Below are positions 51,882-60,356 of a DNA stretch of 64,000 nucleotides, in pieces. This stretch comes from Fibrobacteria bacterium. GTDB taxonomy: Bacteria; Fibrobacterota; Fibrobacteria; UBA5070. The stretch is from positions 517,001 to 581,000 of the forward strand of contig JACKCV010000002.1 of assembly GCA_020633825.1 (NCBI GenBank), read 5' to 3'. The position numbers and the translations under genes are program-made. Below the pieces are notes generated by a model that searched no databases, was not told the origin of the DNA, and worked only from the letters and a program-made list of their open reading frames with translations. Every line of letters starts with the position of its first letter. The first letter of the stretch is position 1.

Positions 51882-52030
51882 TCCACGTCTGAGATTCCCC
51901 TTCCTGCTCAACGGGGAGGGGAGTCATTCCTTCCGCGACGGTTTCGGTCGGATTTGGTGGTCCCGAATCTCTGGGAGTCGTTTCGGGGAAACGAACCAAG
52001 TTGGACGGTCGAGGGCCTGGCCCCGCAGAT

Positions 52031-53332
52031 TCAAGCCACCAAGGGTGGAGCTTGAGGGGGGCGCGTGCGTCTCCACCAACGAGCGGGGCGGAGCAGCGTG
52101 ACGCCTGCGATCGCCTGCAAGGCCGCGATGCCGAGGAACATGAAGAGGAACCGGTTCGGAGCCTCGGCCAGGATCCGGCTTCCCAGCCCCATGAACACGG
52201 CCACCCCCAGGTGCACGCCGACGAAGGACAAGGCGAATCCGTGGTCGCGAGCCCTTCGAGGCAGGGAGGCCGCGAGGTGGCTGGAGGTCGCCGACAACAG
52301 GATGCCGTTGGCCAATCCCTGGATGGCTCCGATTCCCAGCAGAAGAGGCAACCCTGGCCGGGTCAGGTAGAGGAGTCCTGCGAACAGGGAAACGATCGAC
52401 GCGATTCCCATGGCCTGGGACACCTTGCGTTCCGGGATCCGGGGGAGGATCAGAAACGCCGAAAAGGTGAGGGTGATGGCGGTGGTTTGGGCGTTCCAGC
52501 CCGGGGCTCCATCGGGTAGGCCCAGAGGGCCCGTGAAGTGGATCGCCGACCAGGCGTTCCAAACGGCATTCGAAGCACCTTGCAGCAGAAGAAAGGGCCA
52601 GATGCGTCGGAAGGCCGGAGAGTGCAACATGCGTCGGAGCGTCTTGACCAGGTTCGGTTGGGTCTTCTCCGCCGCGGATTGGGATCCGAGGTCCTCCAGG
52701 ATGCTCCCCCGAAAGGCGATCCCGGCCCCCATCAGGACGGCTTGGAACAGAAACAGCCAGCGCAGGACGGAGACGACGTCGTGGGATTGGGTCAGGTCGG
52801 CGCTGATCCAGGGAAGGATCGCACCCGGCAGGATGTTGCAGATGTTCAGGAAGGCGAAGGCGCGTGTGCGGGTGGCCGGCAGAGCTCCTTCGGCCAGAAG
52901 ACAGAGGTAGGGAGTGGAGGCGAAGGCGTTCACGCTCATCAAAACCAATCCGAATCCCGCCTGGATTCCCGTGGAGGCTGTGGCGAACAACAGGTAGGGG
53001 ACCACCCAGGAAAGCACGTCGGCGAGGATGAGCATCCTCTTCGCACCGAATCGCCGAAGGAACCATCCCGAAAGGAGAAGGCCGAGGGAGCGAATGACCA
53101 GATCGGCGGAGAGGAGCAGGCCCAGGGTCGATTCGCTCAGACCCAGCCGGTGGCAGAACAGGAAACGGTAGGGTTCGGTCAGGGCCAGGGGAACCGTCCA
53201 GAGGATTCCCGTGAGAGCCAGGACGCGGAAATTCGGAGTTCCCGCATGCCAGAGGGAGGCAAGAGGATTGGAGGAGGAGGTTTTGTCGGCAGATGCCATG
53301 GATCCCATACGGCGATGCAAGGTATGTCGCAT
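52031..53332 (-). CDS. Major facilitator superfamily transporter
   Basis: The roughly 433-residue inner-membrane protein has about twelve hydrophobic helices and the MFS loop motif (LSGWFLRRFGAKRMLILADV, a GxLaDrxGrkr-like sequence between TM2 and TM3). The halves are joined by a cytoplasmic stretch (ILEDLGSQSAAEKTQPNLVK). The substrate cannot be predicted. Of several candidate starts I chose ATG 53332, which has GGGAT before it; ATG 53308 and 53299 are alternatives. It is divergent from the giant lipoprotein gene and convergent with the carboxyltransferase gene. Confidence 0.85.
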   Translation of the reverse strand: MRHTLHRRMGSMASADKTSSSNPLASLWHAGTPNFRVLALTGILWTVPLALTEPYRFLFCHRLGLSESTLGLLLSADLVIRSLGLLLSGWFLRRFGAKRMLILADVLSWVVPYLLFATASTGIQAGFGLVLMSVNAFASTPYLCLLAEGALPATRTRAFAFLNICNILPGAILPWISADLTQSHDVVSVLRWLFLFQAVLMGAGIAFRGSILEDLGSQSAAEKTQPNLVKTLRRMLHSPAFRRIWPFLLLQGASNAVWNAWSAIHFTGPLGLPDGAPGWNAQTTAITLTFSAFLILPRIPERKVSQAMGIASIVSLFAGLLYLTRPGLPLLLGIGAIQGLANGILLSATSSHLAASLPRRARDHGFALSFVGVHLGVAVFMGLGSRILAEAPNRFLFMFLGIAALQAIAGVTLLRPARWWRRTRPPQAPPLVA

Positions 53333-53505
53333 CAAGGGATCCCGCTTGCGCTCTGATGGGATCGCGGTTTGGGTTGCCGGGTAGGGAGGCTACCATTGCT
53401 TTCCTACTATTCACGGCCAAGATCCCTCTTGTCACGAACTCGGCGAGTGTCCGCCTCCCTCGGAGAGTGTGAGTACCCCGCCGAGAGAATCCTGGAAATC
53501 CCTGC

Positions 53506-56500
53506 ATGTACCATCCCCTCTTCCGTGCTCCGTTTTCTCGCCGTTTCATGGTGGCCATGTCGCTCGTGGGTGGGAGCATCTTCTTCCAGTCCTGCCAATC
53601 GACGGCCCCGGATGCCGATTCTGGGTCCACCGGCGACAAGCGTCGTGTGGAGATCGCGCAATCGAAGAGTCTTCATCCGGACAGCGTGGTGGTGCGTCGT
53701 CAGGACTCCACGGTATCCCACCTGGAGGCCACGTCGACCGAACGCGGTGTGCAGTTGGAGTTCGAAATTCCGGCAGATCTGGGTTCGGATACGCTTTGGC
53801 TGGACGTTTGGGTCGCCGGGATGAAATCGAATTCCGTGGGGTATGCGCGCAGCGGGGGCAAGGTTTCGTTGGTGGCGCAGTCTCGCAATCCTCTCCTGGT
53901 GACCTTGGGCAAGCGTCTGGATTCCCTGGAATCGATCGGTCAAGCCCCCGAGGGCACTCGATCGGAGCAACTGTTGTCGCTTCTGGGGCGCTCGATCGTC
54001 GCAGGGGACAGCGCCGTCCGTGGTTGGTCGGCGCATGCGCCGGAGGGAATGTCGGTGGGGGCGGTCGATTCGATCGCGTTGCGTCTGGTGGTGGACTCCG
54101 GGTATTCCGCGGAGGTGTTGGGAGATTCGGGTTGGGTGACCATCCCCCAGGACACGATCCGGAAGGTTCTGGAGCGTTGGTTCGAGGGGGGCACCATCAG
54201 TGCCGAGGCCCTCAAGACGGCGCTGACCCCTGCATTGGTTCTCGCCGATACGATCCCTCCCCGATTGGATCGGGTGCTTCCGGAGTCGGACACTCCGGAG
54301 TTGGGCTTCGACGAGGATTCCCTGTTGGTGGAAGTTTCCGCCTGGGACACGACGGGGATCGATTCGGTCCGGATCGGCGAGAGATCGGTTCTGCGCGGTT
54401 CCCCATGGCGATTGAACGTGTACGTGGAGCGCGGTTCGGATACGATCCATGTGACGGCCTGGGACAAAGCGGGCCACTCCGCGCGTTTGCTCATCGTGGT
54501 GCATCGTGCGACGCAACGTCCGGATACGTTGCCTCCCGTCGTGCGGATCCTGGATCCCGAGAGCACGTTGGTGGTTTTGCACAAGGTGGACCAATACGTG
54601 GTTCGTTGGACCGCGACGGATTCCAACGGGATCGATTCGGTGCGAGACGGCTCCCGCGTGGTCTCCGATGGTCTGGACACGGTTCGCTTGGCGGAAGGCC
54701 CGAACCGGATCGTGATTTCCGCTTGGGATCGTGCCGGGAACGTGGGGCGCGATTCGGTGACGGTGATTCGGTTGGGTGTGGGGGACACCTCTGCCCCCTC
54801 GATGCGTCGCACCGGAAACACTCCCCGTCGCGATACGACGGTTTCCTGGACCGTGGACAGTCTCTCCTTGTCGTGGATCGTCCGGGATGATTCGGCGATG
54901 GGCGAGGTGAGTCTGAACGGGAGAAAGCTCTCCTCCCACGACGATACGGTGTACTCCACGAAGGTTTCCCTCGCGGTGGGGGAGAACACCTTGGCTCTTT
55001 CGACGCGTGATGCGGCGGGGAATGTGGGGGTGGATACGCTTCGGGTGGTCCGTTCCCGGGACTCGGTCGCTCCGGAGATCGGATTCGAGACTCCGTCCAA
55101 CGACCATCACGTGATCTATCCCGTCTCCCAGATCGTGGTGGGCTGGCACGCTCAGGACGATCAGCGTCTGGATTCGGTGCGTTTCCAAGGGAAGCGCACA
55201 AGCTCGACGAGCGACACGGTCTCCCTTCGGGTGGGGGAGAATCTTTTCGTTCTGGAAGCCTGGGATGGCGCGGGTCACCATTCCACCGACACTCTGCGGG
55301 TGGTCCGCGAGCCCGACGCCGGAGACACCATCGCTCCCAAGGGCTCGCGCGCGGGCTCGATCACCTCGGACACGACCCTGGCCTGGAAGACGACGAGCGT
55401 GTCGATTTCGTGGAAAGTGTTCGACGAAACGCGCCTCTCCATGGTGCAGATCGACGGCTCGGAGGTCTCGGGCACGGACAGTGTGTACACGCGCACGGTC
55501 TCTCTCCCGGTGGGTCCCAAATCGATCGTCCTCGTTGCCCGCGATTCGACCGGGAACGAGTGGACGGATTCCTTCACGGTGACCCGTCTTGCCGACACGT
55601 CCGAACCCTGGATTCGGGTCACGCCCTCGGGGGATTCGACGGTGGCTTGGGAAGTTTCGCGCTGGGTCTTTTCGCTTTCCTACGGCGACGATGGCCGCGT
55701 GGATTCGGTGAAGCAGGGGGGCCGCAAGATCCACGGCGAGACGGATACGGTATCCCTTTCGGTGGGAGAGAACCTCATCCGCTACCAGGTCTGGGATGGT
55801 GCCGGCAAGACCCAATGGCAGGAACGGTTGCTGACCCGTCTTCCGTACCTGGGCGACGTGATTCCCCCGAAAATCGTGAACCTTTCGCCCAGCCAGGACA
55901 CGACGGTTTCGTGGTCCACGGTGGAACTGGTCCTGAACTACAAGGTGACGGACGATTCGATCCTCGACGAGGTCACCTTGAACGGCTCTCCTCTGACGAG
56001 CACGACCAGCGTGTTCTCCTCGAAGGTGACGCTCGCCCTGGGAACGAACGTGTTCGTATTGAAGGCCGCCGATCGTCATGGGAACGAGATGACGGACACC
56101 CTTCGCGTGCAACGCAAAGCGGACGAGACCCCTCCTGTGGTGAGGCGAAGCGCTCCCTCCCGGGACACGGTGGTTTCGTGGGCGGTGAAGTCGCAGAAGA
56201 TTCGTTGGACGGTGACGGACGACTCGTTGCTTGCGTTGGTGGAGATCGACGGCTCCGAGGCCGCTGGGGTGGCGGGTGCGTACACCCTCGTGAAGCCTTT
56301 GTCGGTGGGACGGAACCTGGTGCGTTTGTTGGCCCGGGATGGCCACGGCAACGAGACTCTCGATAGTGTCGTGATCACTCGCCGTGCCGATACGGTCGCT
56401 CCGACAATCGTACGAGTGCAACCGAAGGCGGACACGACGGTTTCCTGGAACGTTCTTTCGTATGCGGTGAAATGGACCGTTTCGGACGACTTCGCGTTGC

Positions 56501-59500
56501 GGAGTGTTCTGATCGACAGTGTGGCCTCCACCGGAGTCTCGGGCACCTACGGGGTGACCAAGGCGCTGGTGGATGGTTCGAACGTGGTTCGAATCGTCGC
56601 GACCGATTCCAGTGGCAATGTGCGCCGCGACTCGGTGGTGATCTCCCGCAAGAAGGATGCGGTACCCCCCACCTCGGCGCGGTTGAACCCGACAAAGGAC
56701 ACGACGGTTGCCTGGGAGGTTTCTTCGTTCACGGCGAAGTGGACGGTGGCCGACGACCTGGCTCTCAAGAGCGTGGAGATCGCCGGAGCCGCCGCCGTGA
56801 GCGCCTCGGACGTGTATTCCCGGGCGGTTCCGCTGGTCGTGGGTCGCAATGTGATCCGTTTGATCGCGACCGATTCCAGTGACAACGTGCGACGGGACAG
56901 CGTGGTGATCACACGTCAAGCCGACACGGTGGCCCCTGTGGTGACGGCGGTTTCGCCTTCCCAGGACACGTCGGTCGCTTGGAATGCTTCGAGTCTGGTG
57001 GTTTCGTGGACCGTCACCGACGACAAGTCGTTGGCCTCGGTGACCATCGACGGCGTGGCCAAGACCTCCACGACCGGGACCTATGTGGTGACCAAGACGT
57101 TGGCGAATGGTCGCAACGTGGTGAAGATCGTGGCGACCGACGCCAGCGGGAACGAGACGGAGGATTCGCTGGTGATCACACGCGTCGCGGACGTGGTGGC
57201 GCCCGTGGTGACGGCGGTTTCGCCTTCGTCGGACACGACGGTGGCTTGGAACACATCCAGCTTGCCGATTTCGTGGACCGTCACGGACGACAAGGCACTG
57301 GCCTCGGTGACCATTGACGGTGTGGCCAAGACCTCCACGACGGGGACCTACGGGGTGACCAAGACGTTGGTGAATGGTCGCAACGTGGTGAAGATCGTGG
57401 CGACCGACGCCAGCGGGAACGAGACGGAGGATTCGCTGGTGATCACACGCCTCGCGGACGTGGTGGCGCCCGTGGTGACGGCGGTGTCGCCTTCGTCGGA
57501 CACGACGGTGGCCTGGAATGTTTCGAGTCTGCCGGTCTCGTGGACGGTTTCGGACGACAAGGCACTGGCCTCGGTGACCATCGACGGCGTGGCCAAGACC
57601 TCCACGACCGGGACCTATGAGGTGACCAAGACGTTGGTGAATGGTCGCAACGTGGTGAAGATCGTGGCGACCGACGCCAGCGGAAACGAGACGGAGGATT
57701 CGTTGGTGATCACACGCGTCGCGGACGTGGTGGCGCCGGTGGTGACGGCGGTGTCGCCTTCGTCGGACACGACGGTGGTTTGGAACACTTCCAGCTTGCC
57801 GGTATCCTGGACGGTTTCGGACGACAAGGCACTGGCCTCAGTGACCATCGACGGTGTGGCCAAGACCTCCACGACCGGGACCTTCGGGGTGACCAAGACG
57901 TTGGTGAATGGTCGCAACGTGGTGAAGATCGTGGCGACCGACGCCAGCGGGAACGAGACGGAGGATTCTCTGGTGATCACGCGACCTGCGGATGCGTTGG
58001 CCCCGGAGGTCGTTCGTGTGGCCCCGACAGGGAGCATCGCCGTTCCGTGGACCACGACCTCCTATGCGACGGAATGGTCGGTGACGGACAACGATGCAGT
58101 GGCTTCCGTCACCATCAACGGAACAGCCGTCACGGGTGTCGGTGACGCCTACTCTCGGGACCTTACCCTGGTGGTGGGGGCGAACAAGGTGAAGATCGTC
58201 GCCATCGATGCCACAGGAAACGAAACCGCTGATTCCGTGACCATCACCCGCGCGGCCGATGCGGTCGCTCCCGTGGTGACCAAGAACGTGGACATGCCGG
58301 GAACGATCCTTCCGGTGGAGACGACCACCTTCACGGCCATCTGGAATGTCTCCGACAATGATGCCTTGGCGAGCGTGACCATCGACGGTGTTGCGGTGGT
58401 GCCGGATGCCGGCGTCGCGAAAGCCGATGTGACCTTGTCGGGAGATGCTCCGGTGATCCGCGTTGTCGCGACGGATCGCACGGGCAATGTCACCCGGGAT
58501 TCGGTTTCGATCGTACGCCTGAAGCCCCCCACCTTGAGTGTCGGCGCCGGAGGGTACAGCACGTCCCAGACGATCACTTTGACATCCAGCCAAGGAGCTT
58601 CCCTGGAGTACGCTCTGGGAGCCGGATCGTGGGTCGCCTATTCCACACCGCTGGCCGTCTCCACGAACACCGTCTTGCGAAGTCGCGCCAAGTTGGGCGG
58701 GGTATACTCCTCCGAGCAGAAGTCCGCGTACGCGTTCCCGCCGCGCTTCAATCCCGACGGCTTCGATCACACCTATACGGACTCCATCGCCATCCTGGCC
58801 TCCGGGATGGATTCCATCACCTACTCGACCGATGGTCTGACCTGGATCCGATACACTCGGCGGGTCTTCGTGAGCGAGACGCAAACCATCCAGGCCAAGG
58901 TCTGGCTTTCCGGAATCAGCTCTCCGATTGCCCAGGCGACCTTCAAGGTGACTCCGATGCGCGCCTTCTCCGAGGTCGGGTATCAGTGGTCGGCGGGTCC
59001 CAATGGGTCCTTCTCTCCGTCGGCGGCCTCCGTCTACTGGTTGAAGGGCGATTCCCTGTGGGTGAGCGGGAGTCGGTCTTCCACCGACTCGGGGAGACGT
59101 ACCTACCTCGGCGTGGGCTATCAAAGTGTCGTGGCTTCGGCGGGGTCTCCGCGAATCACGGGAGCCTCTGCCTTCTTCCTCAAATCGAACGGTGAACTGT
59201 CTTCGATGGGAAGCAACCAGACGGGGATGTTGGGGGATGGCACAACGACAAGCAGAACCACTCCCTTCGTGGTGGCCAATGGGGTCCAGAAGGTGTCGGC
59301 GGGCATCGCGACCACGATGTACATCACGGCCGGAGGCGCTCTGTATGCCATGGGTTCGAACAACAACGGGGTGATGGGCATTGGCACCACCCAGTGGGAT
59401 CCCGCCACATACTCGCCGACCCTCGTGAAATCCTCCGGAGTGATCGATGTGGTGGTCGGGGACAATACTTCAACCATCCTCATGGATGACGGCTCGGTTT

Positions 59501-60048
59501 GGATCGCCGGTAGCAGGGAATACAGCCCTTCCGCCACCACCGCGACCGGGATCGATTCCGTGCACCGGAAAGTGACTGGTCTGCCTCCCATTGCTCATAT
59601 CGTCGGGAACGCTTGGCTCACCTTTGCCGTGGGACGAGATGGCTCGCTCTGGAGGTGGGGCAGGTGCAGCTATGGTGAACTGGGAACCGGATTGGAATCG
59701 GATGAGCTGAAACTTCCAGCAAGGCTCCCCGGGACTTGGGATACGGTGGCGGTCGGAGAACGCCATGTCCTCCTCCTGGATGCTCAAGGGAATGTCTACG
59801 CCATGGGCAATGGGAGTATGGGGGCGCTTGGCACGGGAACGACGACGAACGAAGCCTCTCCAGTGCTGGTCAGTTCCTCCGGTGCCGAATGGATTTCCGC
59901 CGGGGCGACGGTGTCGTTCTGGGGGAAGGCACGATGGAGTGGCGTGACCTTCACGGGAACGAATTGGGTCTCGACCCGCGCGAATGCTGTATTGCCCATC
60001 GGCTGGACCGGACAGAAGTACTCGCGTTCCATTTCCGTATCGGATTGA
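53506..60048 (+). CDS. Giant surface lipoprotein: 16 Ig-like repeats, CHB_HEX-like module, RCC1-like propeller
   Basis: The 2180-residue product has a lipoprotein signal ending FFQSC (Cys30). Residues 31-245 form an N-terminal domain (RRQDSTVSHLEATSTERGVQ). About 16 Ig-like repeats of 87-92 residues follow (247-1670), each opening with D..xPP or xAPxV and closing with ..VVATDxxGNxxxDSVVITR, like glucodextranase-B-type or Big domains. Residues 1671-1820 resemble a chitobiase/hexosaminidase C-terminal module (SITYSTDGLTW). The end (1821-2180) shows RCC1-type repeats (MGSNQTGMLGDGTTTS, YAMGNGSMGALGTGTTT). It is probably a long fibre on the cell surface with a propeller tip. A closely similar paralog follows. 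Confidence 0.85.
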   Translation: MYHPLFRAPFSRRFMVAMSLVGGSIFFQSCQSTAPDADSGSTGDKRRVEIAQSKSLHPDSVVVRRQDSTVSHLEATSTERGVQLEFEIPADLGSDTLWLDVWVAGMKSNSVGYARSGGKVSLVAQSRNPLLVTLGKRLDSLESIGQAPEGTRSEQLLSLLGRSIVAGDSAVRGWSAHAPEGMSVGAVDSIALRLVVDSGYSAEVLGDSGWVTIPQDTIRKVLERWFEGGTISAEALKTALTPALVLADTIPPRLDRVLPESDTPELGFDEDSLLVEVSAWDTTGIDSVRIGERSVLRGSPWRLNVYVERGSDTIHVTAWDKAGHSARLLIVVHRATQRPDTLPPVVRILDPESTLVVLHKVDQYVVRWTATDSNGIDSVRDGSRVVSDGLDTVRLAEGPNRIVISAWDRAGNVGRDSVTVIRLGVGDTSAPSMRRTGNTPRRDTTVSWTVDSLSLSWIVRDDSAMGEVSLNGRKLSSHDDTVYSTKVSLAVGENTLALSTRDAAGNVGVDTLRVVRSRDSVAPEIGFETPSNDHHVIYPVSQIVVGWHAQDDQRLDSVRFQGKRTSSTSDTVSLRVGENLFVLEAWDGAGHHSTDTLRVVREPDAGDTIAPKGSRAGSITSDTTLAWKTTSVSISWKVFDETRLSMVQIDGSEVSGTDSVYTRTVSLPVGPKSIVLVARDSTGNEWTDSFTVTRLADTSEPWIRVTPSGDSTVAWEVSRWVFSLSYGDDGRVDSVKQGGRKIHGETDTVSLSVGENLIRYQVWDGAGKTQWQERLLTRLPYLGDVIPPKIVNLSPSQDTTVSWSTVELVLNYKVTDDSILDEVTLNGSPLTSTTSVFSSKVTLALGTNVFVLKAADRHGNEMTDTLRVQRKADETPPVVRRSAPSRDTVVSWAVKSQKIRWTVTDDSLLALVEIDGSEAAGVAGAYTLVKPLSVGRNLVRLLARDGHGNETLDSVVITRRADTVAPTIVRVQPKADTTVSWNVLSYAVKWTVSDDFALRSVLIDSVASTGVSGTYGVTKALVDGSNVVRIVATDSSGNVRRDSVVISRKKDAVPPTSARLNPTKDTTVAWEVSSFTAKWTVADDLALKSVEIAGAAAVSASDVYSRAVPLVVGRNVIRLIATDSSDNVRRDSVVITRQADTVAPVVTAVSPSQDTSVAWNASSLVVSWTVTDDKSLASVTIDGVAKTSTTGTYVVTKTLANGRNVVKIVATDASGNETEDSLVITRVADVVAPVVTAVSPSSDTTVAWNTSSLPISWTVTDDKALASVTIDGVAKTSTTGTYGVTKTLVNGRNVVKIVATDASGNETEDSLVITRLADVVAPVVTAVSPSSDTTVAWNVSSLPVSWTVSDDKALASVTIDGVAKTSTTGTYEVTKTLVNGRNVVKIVATDASGNETEDSLVITRVADVVAPVVTAVSPSSDTTVVWNTSSLPVSWTVSDDKALASVTIDGVAKTSTTGTFGVTKTLVNGRNVVKIVATDASGNETEDSLVITRPADALAPEVVRVAPTGSIAVPWTTTSYATEWSVTDNDAVASVTINGTAVTGVGDAYSRDLTLVVGANKVKIVAIDATGNETADSVTITRAADAVAPVVTKNVDMPGTILPVETTTFTAIWNVSDNDALASVTIDGVAVVPDAGVAKADVTLSGDAPVIRVVATDRTGNVTRDSVSIVRLKPPTLSVGAGGYSTSQTITLTSSQGASLEYALGAGSWVAYSTPLAVSTNTVLRSRAKLGGVYSSEQKSAYAFPPRFNPDGFDHTYTDSIAILASGMDSITYSTDGLTWIRYTRRVFVSETQTIQAKVWLSGISSPIAQATFKVTPMRAFSEVGYQWSAGPNGSFSPSAASVYWLKGDSLWVSGSRSSTDSGRRTYLGVGYQSVVASAGSPRITGASAFFLKSNGELSSMGSNQTGMLGDGTTTSRTTPFVVANGVQKVSAGIATTMYITAGGALYAMGSNNNGVMGIGTTQWDPATYSPTLVKSSGVIDVVVGDNTSTILMDDGSVWIAGSREYSPSATTATGIDSVHRKVTGLPPIAHIVGNAWLTFAVGRDGSLWRWGRCSYGELGTGLESDELKLPARLPGTWDTVAVGERHVLLLDAQGNVYAMGNGSMGALGTGTTTNEASPVLVSSSGAEWISAGATVSFWGKARWSGVTFTGTNWVSTRANAVLPIGWTGQKYSRSISVSD
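54247..58526 (+). repeat. Array of about 16 Ig-like repeats inside the giant gene
   Basis: Unit starts can be recognised at about 54247, 54523, 54787, 55063, 55324, 55597, 55858, 56122, 56389, 56656, 56923, 57190, 57457, 57724, 57991 and 58258. Units in the first part differ from one another, while those after 56656 have a regular 267-base period. Confidence 0.75.
56929..57996 (+). repeat. Four near-identical 267-bp tandem repeats
   Basis: Repeats start at 56929, 57196, 57463 and 57730. Each encodes 89 residues beginning VAPVVTAVSPS and containing ASVTIDGVAKTSTTGT and GRNVVKIVATDASGNETEDS. DNA differences are few, so duplication is recent or maintained by conversion. Confidence 0.92.
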
Positions 60049-60356
60049 AGATCTAGACCTTCTTCACCCACCACTCCATTGCAAGGCTCCTTCGGGTTTC
60101 TCCGGGGGAGCCTTCGCTTTTCCAGGAACGGGCGACGCATTTGACGTCGGAAATCCGGAGGAATCGGTAGCCCCGGGAGATCCGTTATCTGTCAAACCAT
60201 GCCCATTTTCCCGCAGGGGAAGGCTTGAGAGAGGGCGAGCAGATCCTTCGGTGGTTTTCTTATCATTGGGTTACCTGCCCCATCCCCTCCCCAGGCAAGG
60301 TTCCACTCTGTTGTGAATCCCCCCCCTGGCCATTCGCATTCCGGAAATTCCCTCCT
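60049..60356. other. Gap between the two giant genes, with a terminator
   Basis: A stem AAGGCTCC/GGAGCCTT (60083-60090 and 60107-60114) followed by CGCTTTTCC lies just after the first gene. The rest (about 230 bases) holds no recognised gene. TTATCATTGGG near 60260 could be part of a promoter, but no matching -35 is evident. Confidence 0.55.

Noticed and set aside
53407..56919. A 1170-codon open frame on the reverse strand opposite the giant lipoprotein
   Set aside because: It mirrors the repeat structure and codon bias of the forward gene, has a His/Arg/Gly-rich composition unlike a folded protein, and has no ribosome-binding site. The forward strand encodes a clear signal peptide and recognisable domains.
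54247..57996. Regular repeats considered as a possible CRISPR array
   Set aside because: The 267-base period, continuous open reading frame and absence of unique spacers show coding tandem repeats.
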